Part shown: positions 48,960 through 60,695 of the stretch, in pieces
Layout of the letters: each line of letters begins with the position of its first letter
Numbering within the stretch: position 1 is the stretch's first letter
From: Spisula solida
Lineage: Eukaryota > Mollusca > Bivalvia > Venerida > Mactridae
DNA length: 64,000 nucleotides
Assembly (NCBI GenBank): GCA_947247005.1
Contig: OX365956.1
Location: 9,134,089-9,198,088 of the forward strand
Reading direction: 5' to 3'
Notes under the pieces: generated by a model
What the model was told of the DNA's origin: nothing
Database searches by the model: none
What the model saw: only the letters and a program-made list of their open reading frames with translations
Translations under genes and position numbers: made by a program

Positions 48960-50984
48960 GAGAGTAGTTCCGGTTTCAAAATAGCATGACTGAGTAGTCT
49001 CCATAACACAAAACAATACTTTTGACTAGACTTTTGGTCACAAATTTTAACATGCATTGATATCTGGAAATCTTTTTACATTTCTGGAACCACCAACCAT
49101 TCCGCAATATTTCGTGAAAATTTCAATAAAATTTAATTCCCGGATTGTTGTTTCTGGTGTCTTCTTTCAGGGTCAGTAATAGACACTGCGTCTTTTTGAG
49201 AATAATTGTCCATTAAAATTTCATTTCGGGAAATAATCTTATTCCACAACTACTATTCCGTGAATAATGTAAATGCCTTCCATAAAAACATGATTTCCTG
49301 TACTTGATTACCATTTTTGTACAAAATAAGATCATTTGAAAGTCGCGAAAATTGGTGTCAAAATAAGTTCAGAAAGCATGCTATTGTTCAATTCATATTT
49401 TAAATTAGTTTTATTGGTTGGAATTTGACATATTATACATTGACGTACGCCGTAGACCATCGACAATAATTTCTGGGAAGAATTTGCGAACAAAATAGAA
49501 ATCATATAAAGTTATTGGTGCGTGAACCAACAAGCATCATTTGGTATAAATAAGAGTAGTCTCCCTTGTATTTGACCGCCTTACTCGTAGACAAAACATA
49601 CATTCATGTTCACTTTTTGTTCTGGTGGAAACATAAGGATTAATTTATAGATTGGTATGTTGCAATTAAATGAATACTGCCATTTACTTTTCTAAACCAC
49701 TACTGCAAAGATAACACATATTTGGCTTAAAATGACAATAAGGCTAGTATACTCAAGTAGACCCTCTTCTAAGTTCAATAAATTACTTAATTATTGACGA
49801 AAGGCTATGTAATTTTTCAGATATAGAATAGAAACAAACACCTTTCAGTCAGTATTCTTAGAATTCTTCTAAATACTGTCATAACAAAATACAAAGGACA
49901 TGAACATTATACATGTATATTGAACGCCCCTCGCAAAACAAGCATTCCGGTGAAATATATTATATCCGATGTATGTATATTGACTTAAAGTGTAAGTAAT
50001 CAAGATGCCATTAGCGTTGAATGCTTGGAGCTGCTTCTGTCTTTGTTTACTCCCCCATAAATAATTACATTTGTATTAACTGTCTCATGATAATAAATAA
50101 GGACACACCCTTGTAGAATAAGAGGCAACAATGTATAAGCTCGAATTATTCAAAATATATGTAGTAATATATGAGTCATGGATATATTTTCTAATACATT
50201 TAATCAGGTTATATCAACTATCCACCATATTCGATCGAGGAAATGTTAAATATAGTCCGACTTAACAAAAACGACAGTGGATTTGCTGTGTCAGGTCAAT
50301 GTCCAGACACCAATTGCATTGAGAGCGCTTATATTTGAGCATCATATGACTATAAGAAGATGGAGTGTTAACAACGTAGCTATCAGAGATTCAGATATGC
50401 TGGCATTGTTGACGATTGAACCTTCATAGCAGCCATGTAGTAAATCAATCTTACGTTTATTCCAACTGGTTTGTTTACATCTATTGTCAGTTATGTCATT
50501 TTGCAGTATCCGTATGAATGTTTATTGCCATGGCTTGCAGCGTGCGATTAGAATTATTTGAAAGATATTAGACATTTTCCAATATCTAAACTAGATATAT
50601 ATTCTGTAATCATTGCATAGGATGTAGAAGACGGGAGTCGTATTTTAGTATTCATCCAGGACCAATGGATTTTTTATTGACGACTGACAACATTAATCAA
50701 AATAATTCTTAATCACATGTCTTTTAATTGACGGAAAATGACGAAAATGAAATGTGTAAAGTTTGTGAATGACATAACGGATTATTACACCTCACCACAA
50801 ATGTACATGTATTCATGGAACATAAGGTATCTAACGAAATGATTAGGTTATAACAAACTTGTACATAGAGCGCCATATTTTAAAAAGGAAGCGTAAGATA
50901 ACAGTTTTTTCTAGGAAAACTTCCGCGAACAAAGAAAGTTTTAAGATGTTACAGGGAAATCAACATTAGATTTTCCGAGTAGGT
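48960..50984. other. No recognisable feature
   Basis: AT-rich, with no frame above 60 codons and no mirrored ends noticed. Confidence 0.45.
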
Positions 50985-51300
50985 CCCAAAGAAACACTAG
51001 CATAAAAGGAATGGTTAGAATGTTGCGTGTACAGTTACATCAACATTTACCTTCTCGTGTACAGGTCCGAAAGACCAGAGAAATGCTAGCATACAAAGAA
51101 AGAATTGAGAGGTTGAGGGAAAATAACTCGCGTTAATCCGAAGGAGCATGTGTATCAACACCGATTTCTAAAGGATACACCAGCATACAAACAAATTATT
51201 AGACTGTTAAAAGGAGCTCCATACACCAACAAAACATCAATTATCTCTTATATACAAGTTCCATGGAAACATAAATATACGAAATATTAGATCATAATGC
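50985..51300. repeat. Degenerate about 92-bp tandem repeat
   Basis: The landmark (A)CTAGCATA(A/C)AA recurs near 50997, 51088 and, as CCAGCATACAAAC, near 51181. A fourth, more diverged unit begins at AAGTTCCATGGAAAC near 51257. Shared context is CCGAAAGA and AGAATTGAGAGG/AATGGTTAGAAT. Confidence 0.5.
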
Positions 51301-51585
51301 CGAGGAGGACAGTACATGTAATCGACTATCCTTCCATAGACAACCCAAGGGGACAATGCTAAGCCAGTTAATGATTGTAGGTGATAGAAGCCATTTTCTT
51401 ACATATAATCAAACTGCTGTCTGATGAAATATTAAACCAGATAAAAATCAGAACCACTCAATGTTATGTACTGCAAATATGCATTACTCAGTATTTCCTG
51501 AATGAAAGTATATGAAATAAGAAAACACTGTATGTTATTGAACTTGTGTGTAGTTATTGAATGAGACCTTCAAATATCTTTACTG
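51301..51585. other. No recognisable feature
   Basis: AT-rich spacer next to a minus-strand pseudogene candidate. Confidence 0.4.
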
Positions 51586-52158
51586 CGTACATACGTCATT
51601 GCTTAATCTTCTTCGTCCCTTCTGTGATATAGGACCTTTACTACTGCTTACAAACGGAATCGAAACGTTTTGGCTTCTCTCCAACACATCTGCTGACGTG
51701 TGCTCAGTTTCTTTAGTCTATACTTGACCGGTCGATATTTTCACCAATTCGTGCGGGTTCCAATCAGAAGACGGGTGTGCTATATTTCGTATGCAGGCTG
51801 AGCGCATGTTACATGTATGACACAACCAGTTCTCTCCGTCTACGATGGATAATTTGTTAGGTTGTCGCCACACCTCTTGTTTGGTCATTCTGGCCACCTG
51901 ATATGCTGTTTCTATCTTTAGCAGGTGTTGGTGAAGACTCAATGTTTATTGCCTATCCTATTTGTATTTTTCCAAGTTTCCGAACTGATTAACAACACTT
52001 TCTGTACAATTGGTTCGATCAGTATTGGCTTTGTCTTGCTGACAACACCGCCTTTAAGTTTAGTCTTCGTTTGGGTTCAGACAGACGAATGCATGCCTCG
52101 CCTTGTCAGCATATTCGAAACCTCATCCACGGCTTCTTTATTTTTTTCTTCAGAAATA
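51586..52158 (-). pseudogene. Broken minus-strand coding region, unrecognised
   Basis: Read right to left, one phase codes EEKNKEAVDEVSNMLTRRGM, a stop, then KTKPILIEPIVQKVLLISS and more, to a stop near 51940. A second phase then codes LLKIETAYQVARMTKQEVWR, NWLCHTCNMRSAC and SSDWNPHELVKIS, a TAG at about 51718, and resumes in phase as SADVLERSQNV and QKGRRRLSNDV to TAA near 51590. The amino-acid texture is protein-like and the base composition less AT-rich than its flanks. The closely spaced cysteines suggest a metal-binding or disulphide segment. Two stops and a phase change make it a decayed gene or retro-sequence. No family is recognised. Confidence 0.35.
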
Positions 52159-52445
52159 GAAATTTACATTCAGTAGTAGTCATACTATTTTGGTCTTAAA
52201 ATCTGGTTCTACTATATAAAACGTTACACTTTCATAGCTGTTATTTGACAAAGCACAATGCATCACTAACACATAGCTCATTTATTTCTATATTGCGATA
52301 GGGCAATCTTTTAATTCGCTTTTCCCTGGGGAGGCCTGTAGGCGTAAAAGTCAGACAGTTTCCTAATCTCACAGAATCGTTGTCATTTCATTCAAAGGGA
52401 AAGTGGTAGTTATGTCATATATTGTATGTGGAATACTTAGGAAAA
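52159..52445. other. No recognisable feature
   Basis: Spacer before foldback element copy 2. Confidence 0.4.
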
Positions 52446-52874
52446 ATTACACGTGTTAGAATGCAAATAGATCGCAGTTTTGCGTGATATACCGGTGAAT
52501 AGATAACGGTTTAAAGTTCATATGCGTAGGTATTAATCACTATTAATCACGAAGGCCGTAGGCCTGAGTGATTAGTAACTATGCATATGAACGACAAACC
52601 GGTATATCACGCAAAACTGCGATCTATTTGCATTCTAACACGTGTAATTTGTGCAGTTTCATACGGACTAATTTATTTGCGGTGTTGACGAGTTATATAT
52701 CATGTTGCTATAGACAACTTCCACTGTTCAAAGTACCGTAACGCCCGCCCCGGGATTGTTTAGCTTTACTTTTATCTTAATATGTCGTCAAACTGATGCT
52801 TATTTAACGCCAAATTCCAATTACGTATTTCACGTTTACGAATATGAATTGGAAAAACATGCCATAACATATTA

Positions 52875-53616
52875 CTATAGTTCGATTTCGAGCATTGAGC
52901 CGTGACTGCACTTTTAAAGTTTTAACCATTAATCGATATAGGTTGGTATAGGTTTAATGGAAAATATAAGTAATATAATTCAGGCCGACTATTCCGTGCG
53001 TCTGAATGGTCGTGACGGTATAGCGCTTGATACATTGTAAAATAACTTTTGTCTGACCAGGGAAAGTTCGAATCTCACCAAATAAATATATTTTTCTTTT
53101 TTTAATTTATATTTACACATTTTTTAATTTATAAATGCATATAACTTGCAATATCCGTGTTATAACAGTATGTGACAAGTCATATTTGTTACATGCTTCA
53201 AAATATTTTTAGATCTGGCATGTGTATTGTAGCATGTTATGACGGCTAATCAACGTAATACAGGTTGTCAGTAAACTCGGAATATGGAAACGATCGCTAT
53301 AAGTGAAAATGAAAAATAGAATGAATCAACACATTTTCATGGTTTAATTAAAAAAAGGTACTTTAGTTTATATACTCTTTAAATAAAATAAAATAATGAA
53401 TTAAAAATATAAGCGAATTGGGAATTTGAACCACCGAACTTCGGGTTAGAAATCCTGAACGTTGCCGACTGCACTAAACTGTAATTCGATAAGAAACAGA
53501 TAGATGTAAGAATCACATCATTAAATAATGACATGCGAACGTAATAAACTATGGTCTACCCGCCAAAATGGAATAGTCCGATAGGTCATGGCTCAGAGTT
53601 CAAAATTGAACTATAG
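52875..53616. mobile_element. Nested inverted-repeat element with inward tRNA-like arms
   Basis: CTATAGTTCGATTTCGAGC at the left mirrors the right end, which reverse complements to CTATAGTTCAATTTTGAACT. The repeats extend about 32 bp, through GAGCCGTGAC/GAGCCATGAC. The interruption of family A (compare 39.39-39.43 kb) shows insertion. Both arms contain tRNA-like B boxes facing inward: AGTTCGAATCTCACC (plus, about 53074) and GGTTCAAATTCCC (minus, about 53420). No transposase. Confidence 0.6.
53408..53482 (-). repeat. tRNA-like sequence in the nested element
   Basis: On the minus strand TTTAGTGCAGTCGGCAACG (A-box-like) is followed by an anticodon-stem-like stretch and GGTGGTTCAAATTCCC (B box). 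The acceptor stem does not close, so it is a tRNA-derived remnant. Confidence 0.45.
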
Positions 53617-53819
53617 AATGTAAGTAAAATGGAATAAATAAACAGAAACGCGGCAAAAGAAAATTACGCAAAACGTCGCGCTCTACGGCGACGTCACAAT
53701 TCATGACGTCATGAAGTAAACAAGACTTAAATTCCATTGATAAAAATCGCGAATTATACGCGGGAGATGAATTAAACAGCCGAAATTCTATCGTGATATA
53801 CCGTTTATTAGATAACGCC

Positions 53820-55320
53820 ACATGCCCGTTGCACACCACAATACAATGTACTGCTAGTAACAGAACATGTATAACAAATCATTGTGCTAAGAATTGTTTC
53901 GCTAGTGGCTATACATTGTATATATAATTTCTCTTCTCATTTACTCTAACAAATCCTATAAAACAAATCACACCATATCTGACCTTGTCGGGTGAATTTC
54001 TGTGACTTCATCCATGCTATACACATAGCTATATGAACCCAAGTTAGGATGACGTCATACGCGGATACAATGATTCAAACTAAACTACTTTGGAAGTAGC
54101 ATGATGTAACGGGACCTTGCCGATATATGTGTGCACGTATTTAAGTCTAGAGAGGAACATCGGAATACAGGAGACACGGAGGAATTGTCTAACCGGACAA
54201 AAATAATAACCTGACTTTTGCCTCGAATCATCTCATTATAATTGGGAATAAAATGCACTTGATTAATTGTATTGAATACTATCTGTATCATCTTAGTTAG
54301 GAAACCGAGCTAATAAGACATCAAATAACGCATATCAATCCAGTTTAAGTGATAATGCTAGTGCGGAAAAATAAAGTACTTTCCTGCAATTTAATTACTG
54401 TTCATTTAAGAAATCTGCAGAAAACCTCGTTTGACTACATAAGGAAACTGCGTATATGAATTAGAGTTTATTGTTCTTGAGCTTTCCGACCATCCTTATT
54501 TGTCAAGCATTGTCCATTGTGACCTTTATTTGTTTCCCCCAATGCATGATTATATTGATATACTTCGCATATATACATGTATTGGACATGAATACTGCAA
54601 GGGGATCAAAAGCTTGTCTTATTAAAATATATCAACTAAACATTGTTATGGGCTTTGTTGCATTCCAATATGAGCACACCTCGTATATTTAAAACCACTA
54701 TCCTAGAAAAATATAAAAAATATAATTATTATATGAATTTCTACAATGATTACCATGAAATACCACAGGAATGATACTTCTAATAGCTACATCAGACGAT
54801 TCTGAATTTGAAAACCAATGTTTTGTTTTATATGTGTAAGCGTTTACACTGGTTGTCCTCACATGTTATTGGTTGTATATAACAGAACCATGTTAAACAC
54901 TGAAAACCTTGTATGTCTACATTTAGGAAGCTTTACTATATAAATTTGAGTATATTGTTCGTATACTGACATTACATTACCTTGGGATATAATTTAAATG
55001 CATAATAATTTTAAACGTGACATTATAAAAGAACATAAGTGTACAATATTGATTAATTGTTTAAATGACTACTTAATTTCCTATCCATTAAGTAATACAG
55101 ACTGCAAAGAGCCATCCTATCGTATCTTGATGAATATGAATCTTGTCTAGACGTCAGTAAATCGTTATCTAATGCATCAACTACTACCAACTTACTTTGT
55201 GGTAAATTGTGGAGTGTCATCGGTACGCTGGCATCATTATATAGTACTTTTGATATATTTAAACTATGAGCGTATTATGCATACAGATTGATTTTTATAT
55301 TGTTGTTTATGTATGACTGA
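53820..55320. other. No recognisable feature
   Basis: AT-rich. Short frames at 54085-54291 and 54471-54692 lack motifs and are not called. Confidence 0.45.
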
Positions 55321-55780
55321 TTACTGTAAACCATTACTTACTTTCGCGTTTTGCTGATCGTGGGCATATTCGCGACTACAAAATTTGTTAAGGTTTCTCT
55401 AGTGTTCATATTAATGTTTTAGCACTAAATCGCGCGAAATAATTTCTAGGTGTACAGAAGTTAGCGCAGTGTTTTGCAAAGGCAATATTGGAACACATCT
55501 ACGAATGAGACATATTATTGCTCGCTATGTCGGATTCACTAGATATCATTTTGCAAATATTGCGTGGGTAATGTCTGATCAATGCATATACTTACAGTTT
55601 AAGGTGGATTCCCACCTTTTCGGTGAAAGAAAAATGTACATCAGAATGTAATAATATTTGGTATGATTTAAGTATGAGATGTGAACTTTACCAATTCGCG
55701 TTTTTTGTCCGCAAAAGTTAGTTTATCAGCGTTAAAAGCGCCACCTGGCGGGACGTCATTTTGGAAGCATTTTTGACGTG
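55321..55780. repeat. Dispersed bivalve-type repeat text
   Basis: ACTTTCGCGTTTTGCTGATCG, CGCGCGAAATAATTTCTAG and GCGCCACCTGGCGGGACGTC are motifs I associate with dispersed repeats of bivalve genomes. Boundaries are not clear. A small hairpin, AAGGTGG/CCACCTT, lies near 55601. Confidence 0.35.
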
Positions 55781-55815
55781 TTTGCTCCGTTTTTGTAATA
55801 TATTCTTACGTTTCG

Positions 55816-56161
55816 ATAAAATGAAAAATATCTGCCAGTCGGGCTTTGTATGTTGCGTATGTTAGTATATTTCATTTTATGCCATCTTAAACGTCCCCAA
55901 AACCATGCCATTTAAATCATTTTGACCGTCCAAAAAATGTTGTATTAATGGGTTGAAATGCAAACGTCGAAAAAACAGGACGGTCAAAGTTTTTTAAATC
56001 TTACTGTGATATTAAATAAAGCATTTGCTAAGTAATTGTCAAATAAAAAACAATCCGCGGTTTTAGGCACGTTCTCGAATAATATTTAAGTTAGCATAAA
56101 ATGAAATATACCAAAATACACAGCACACGAAGTCCGACTAGCAGATAGTTTTCATTTTCAG
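55816..56161. mobile_element. Foldback/MITE-like element
   Basis: Arms of about 75 bp are mirrored: ATAAAATGAAAAATATCTGC with TATATTTCATTTTATG on the left, and the reverse complement on the right ending at 56161. Weaker mirroring continues inwards (CCAAAACC; TTTGACCGTCC). Confidence 0.65.
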
Positions 56162-56450
56162 AAAGGCAATCATATACTGAAGAACAGGAAGAAGTCCCAC
56201 AAAATTTGATGAAGGGGAAGGGTGAAAATCAAAGATGGCATCAACGACGTCCGCCATAAACTGTAAAACCGCATAAAACATTACTCAAATGTAATGCAGT
56301 GTTTCATACAAAGAGTATATTAAGTCAGACAGGGAAGGCAGCACTCAACTTAACCAGCCGAGCACAGAAAACATTAAAAACACACAAAGCACAATGCCCA
56401 ACTAAACAAGCGCAGATCCGCCCAAGTCCAAGCTGTCGAAAAGTATAATA

Positions 56451-56745
56451 AACCTTGAAATGACCTATAGCAATGACCACTTTGAGTCAAAGGTCAAGGT
56501 CATTTCAAGGTCAAACTAGACAATTGACATTTCCGCTCTATTTTATTTATTTTAGCATACCATTTCATACATGAATATAATTATATATATTCGCATGGAC
56601 ACTATTCATCTGAGAGTGAGTGTGCATCAACCTTGAAATGACCTATAGCAATGACCACTTTGAGTCAAAGGTCAAGGTCATTTCAAGGTCAAACTAGACA
56701 ATTGACATTTCCGCTCTATTTTATTTATTTTAGCATACCATTCAT
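56451..56745. repeat. Two near-identical AGGTCA-rich repeats, 178-bp step
   Basis: A block of about 116 bp starting AACCTTGAAATGACC occurs at 56451 and again at 56629 with almost no change. The 60-bp interval between them is different text. Each copy holds AAAGGTCAAGGTCA and TTTCAAGGTCAAAC. It is related to the array at 60.7-62.0 kb. Confidence 0.8.
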
Positions 56746-57973
56746 ATTTCATTAGACTATAGATCTCAGTAGCTAGCCAATCAGCATGGAGAAAAAGTGT
56801 TGAATAAATCCCGTATACAACACTTTGCTGTGGTATATATAACAATAGATTACTATATACTATTATAGTAGGCCAAGCAAAATAATTGAGCATAGCTATA
56901 ATAATGTATACATGCATTTAGCACAGAAAATATGGATGCCAAACATTTTTGATACCAAGCTTAGTTTAGTCTATATTATAACAATACTATATTTTAAACA
57001 AGTAACTAATTGGACTTATTAGAATACATGTACATGTATATCAAACCTTTCTACATTTGTTCATTATTACTGTCATAATCTTAGACAACAATTTTGACAG
57101 ATAATTAACCAATTAAGGTATTGCCAACATCTCTACTGAGTGCCGACAACATTATCAGTAGAGGGTGAATGCCGTGGTAGCTTCTATGACTACAGTACGA
57201 CCTCTCTAGGAGACATATGTAGTGCAACAACCTCTGTATAACAAAACCTTCAAAGTAACTTGAAGTTATTACATGTATATACTTTTGTAAATTCTGTAGG
57301 GCAACAACTTCTGACAAATGACCAATATTTGCAGCCCACAAAGGGTCTCACTCTACAGAGGTTGTTCTGTACTATTGTGTCTTCAATAATTATGTGCAGA
57401 TTACTCCTCTCTTCTTAGACATCATTTTCACAGAGTAGAACTTAAAACCAACTTAACGATTAAAACAAATAGAAATTGTAGGGGTTCCAATGGTGTCTGG
57501 TGATTGAAGTAAATGACTTTCATACTATCACAACCCACAATTCAATTTACAAATGAAGACCCCACCTTCAAGACTACCTTAAAATAAAGACCACTACTTT
57601 CTGTCCACTGACTTGCACATTATTCAACCTCAAATTCACAGTGAAAATGCACCTATATGAAGACCACCTCTTTAACAAGATTGGCTCAGAATTAACCATG
57701 TTTCGTTCTGTTTTCATCTGTTTGCTCTTTGATAGAATGATGCAATCACTCAACATGATTGAGATAAGTTTTTTACAGTCCCAAGAAGGAGTTTCATTAT
57801 TGAGGTTTTACTGTAAATAGCTTAATTTTGCCACTTAGATAGATATATATGCATCATGCAACACTTAACATATTGCACCAGCACTTAAATGGTTTATCAT
57901 ACCCTATGTACTAGTCGATTTATAGGCAAAGTGTACCTGATAAACAAAGATTATTTATCTATAGTCTAAGTCA
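56746..57973. other. No certain gene
   Basis: Only short minus-strand frames without motifs. TTACATGTATA-type words are frequent. Confidence 0.45.
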
Positions 57974-58066
57974 GATAGAACGGCTCGTAGGTGTTGATAT
58001 GGGATTATAATCCTCGTTTCACTCGGAGTTATAAATCCCATATACAACACCTACTCATGTTCTATC
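57974..58066. mobile_element. 93-bp hairpin element
   Basis: GATAGAAC, GTAGGTGTTG and ATATGGGATTATAA are mirrored as TTATAAATCCCATAT, CAACACCTAC and GTTCTATC around a loop of about 13 bases. Arms are about 40 bp. MITE-like or a structured repeat. Confidence 0.6.
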
Positions 58067-58369
58067 CTATGCAAATACAATGAGGCTATAAAAAGATACA
58101 ATAGTTGGGAAGTTATATTTAGACTGTTATTTTTTTAAGAAAACCAATCTATTGGCTATATGACGTCATTCTTCAATTCATTTGATAATATGTTTCAATG
58201 CTTAAACTGATTAGAATATTTATCCTCAGCATGTGACGCTTGTTGAGTTTTAATGCTGCAGCTGATTAAATGTATCAATCAAATCAATTCAATAAAGGTA
58301 CAACGCATAAGAACTCTCAACATTTCAATGTCAATGTTATTTCAAGGTCAAATTACGCAAGATACTTGC

Positions 58370-58880
58370 TACAGCTTGAAACAGACATACAATGTCCTAT
58401 TAGGGACTTGCTACATATTATAACAGTCATCCCCGGCTCTATGTGTGCCTCATGACTGCATGTAGCAGGCATACAATGCCCTATAAGGGACTTGCTACAG
58501 CTTGTAAATTCATAGAATGCCCTATAAGGGACATGCTACATCTTGGAACGGTCACCCTAGGCTATATGTGTGACTCATCACTGATTGTAGCAGTCATACA
58601 AATGCCATGCAAGGGCCATAGTACAGCATGGCACAGTCGTCCAGGGGCCAATGTGTCAGTCATCGCTGCATCCCTATAAGGGGCGTGTTACTGCATGGAG
58701 AAGTCATAAAATGCCTTTTAAGGGATATGCTACAGTCGTCCCAGTCCCAATGCATGTAGCAGTCATACAATGTCCTATAAAGGGCATACTAGAGCTTAGA
58801 ACAGTCATTCCATGCCGTATGTGTGACTCATACAATATCATAAGGAGCTTGTCATATTTGCAGTAATCTTTCCAGACTCT
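58370..58880. repeat. Degenerate tandem repeat, CCTATAAGGG family
   Basis: ATACAATG(C/T)CCTAT(A/T)AGGG followed by CTTGCTACA or a variant recurs at least seven times between 58387 and 58790, with spacing of about 45-100 bases. The short frames here are by-products of the repeat. Confidence 0.65.
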
Positions 58881-60049
58881 ATGGGTTTCTTAGGGTGCTT
58901 GGAACAGCCATCTGATTTCAATAAGTATATTAGGAATGACTACTGGTTTTTTTGACGAGCTGCACCATGGTGGCAGGATAGCCGGTTTTATAATCTTAAC
59001 CTACACTTTGCCCCTTTCATAAAATACGTAGTTTCTGTCAATAAGTTTGCTTGGTATGCCATATTTACCTATTGCATTGCTGAGAAATTATATGGAAGTG
59101 TAAACGTCTTGCTTGTGTTCTTACAAAGAACTGGCAGAATCTTCCAAATGCAAATGGCAGTAACTTTGAAGTTATTATTAAACGTCATGAAATAAACATT
59201 ACAAAATAGCTTTTGTTTTACACATCGTCCTTTATCATCAATCTACATCATTACTTATTTTAGTTAATAAATGTTAAAATGTTAAGTACACAGGGGAAGA
59301 GGTGTCTAGCGCACTTGTTTCCTATCTACAAACACTCACAAATCTAGATATATACATTTAGAACATTTTACGTTCAACCCTCGACTTGCTCATTCTAATC
59401 CCCATACAGACATGGTGACGCTGAAAGACAGCATTATCCGTCACTCAGTATAAATCTAAACCCCCTATTAACACAGCGCTATCGTAACAGAAATTAAATT
59501 AAAGAAGCAAACATTATGTTGAATTGAAACTTGATCAATACAATCAAGACTCCAGGTTCATTAGGTCTGCATAAAGATACCGGGAATAAATCAGTTGTGA
59601 AATAATGTGAGAAAACCGTCAAACAATACTCGATGTTATAGGGTAAGAAAGTATGAATGGTTAATTTGAAAACATTGTTTTCAAGATATTTATGATTAGA
59701 CATAGTGTGAGTTTTGTAATTATTTTCTTGTTTTGTTCGAGTTGGTAAGATATTCAGTGATGTTGTTCTGAGTTTGCTATTGTTTATTTAGTCTTGATAT
59801 CATATCATTTGCTCTAAGGTCCTCTCGATCCATAGCTAAGAGGTTTACCTACTCGAAAAGCGAATAACCCGTGCCCAGTGACCAGGTTATTAACTGTGTG
59901 TTTTTATTTTCTCAAATTTGTACTGAATTATAAACTCATTAACTGTTTTGTTAAATAAACTATTCACACTGATGCTCACGCCGTATGCTTATACTAACCT
60001 GCTGTAACCAACTAAAAGTGATTCTTATTACTATGTTAGGTTTCACTGA
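58881..60049. other. No recognisable feature
   Basis: AT-rich. AATAACC...GGTTATT forms a 7-bp-arm hairpin near 59865-59893. No gene was seen. Confidence 0.45.
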
Positions 60050-60059
60050 ATTTTTTATG

Positions 60060-60555
60060 CATGTACGTGGGACGTACAAAAATACAGGACTGGGGCCATC
60101 GCGGATAAAGTTTTAAATATTATACAAATATTATTACATACATTTGTAATATTAAATCGTGATTCTATTGCGAAAAATCGATTTCTGATTTATCGTGTAA
60201 CACTATCATGTCCTTTCATAATAGTTCATTTTACAACCATGGTAACGCACACCCGGCACAGCCCATCAATAACCATTGATGTCGACAACGTATCTTTAAT
60301 ACTATTCTACCGCTAGTTTTGAAACATCACCTAAATATTACGTTTTGGGCGCTGTCAGCAAAAATTGCCGCATTTGAACGTAAGGTGGTGACACAAACAG
60401 ATGTTGAACTCCATCAGTGACAACGTTGTCACGCACAATTGACGTCACCAGAACGTAAGGAAAAGGTACAAATACAGAATTTTGTCAGCAGCAAGATAAC
60501 ATACCCTCGGCATTGTATGAACTTATCGTAACACAATGCGAAAGTCTGCAAATCG
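60060..60555 (+). mobile_element. Partial second copy of the 8388-9342 element
   Basis: ACAAAAATACAGGACTGGGG corresponds to the left inverted repeat. TTTTAAATATTATACAAATA, AACCATGGTAAC and GTCAGCAGCAAGATAA follow in the same order as at 8.39-8.83 kb. The right part of the family is missing. Confidence 0.65.
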
Positions 60556-60695
60556 GTTGTAAGTTTAAGAATTAGTCTAGGAGCTGGTGACCAGAATTTC
60601 AATTTTCATTTACCCCATCTGGTAGAAAAAGTCTGTTGGTATTTTTGAATAATATAGACATTCAGGCTTTGGAAAAAGGTGGATGCCAGATCTGA
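60556..60695. other. Short spacer
   Basis: Nothing recognisable. Confidence 0.4.

Larger units (their letters stand above)
52446..53819. mobile_element. Foldback family A, copy 2, carrying a nested element
   Basis: It starts with a complete hairpin (52446-52648): ATTACACGTGTTAGAATGCA and GATCGCAGTTTTGCGTGATA are mirrored at the far side. The following 220 bp and the last 190 bp (from 53.63 kb) align with copy 1 at 39.19-39.62 kb. A 742-bp element splits them. The end GATATACCGTTTATTAGATAAC is a direct repeat of text inside the hairpin. Confidence 0.7.
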
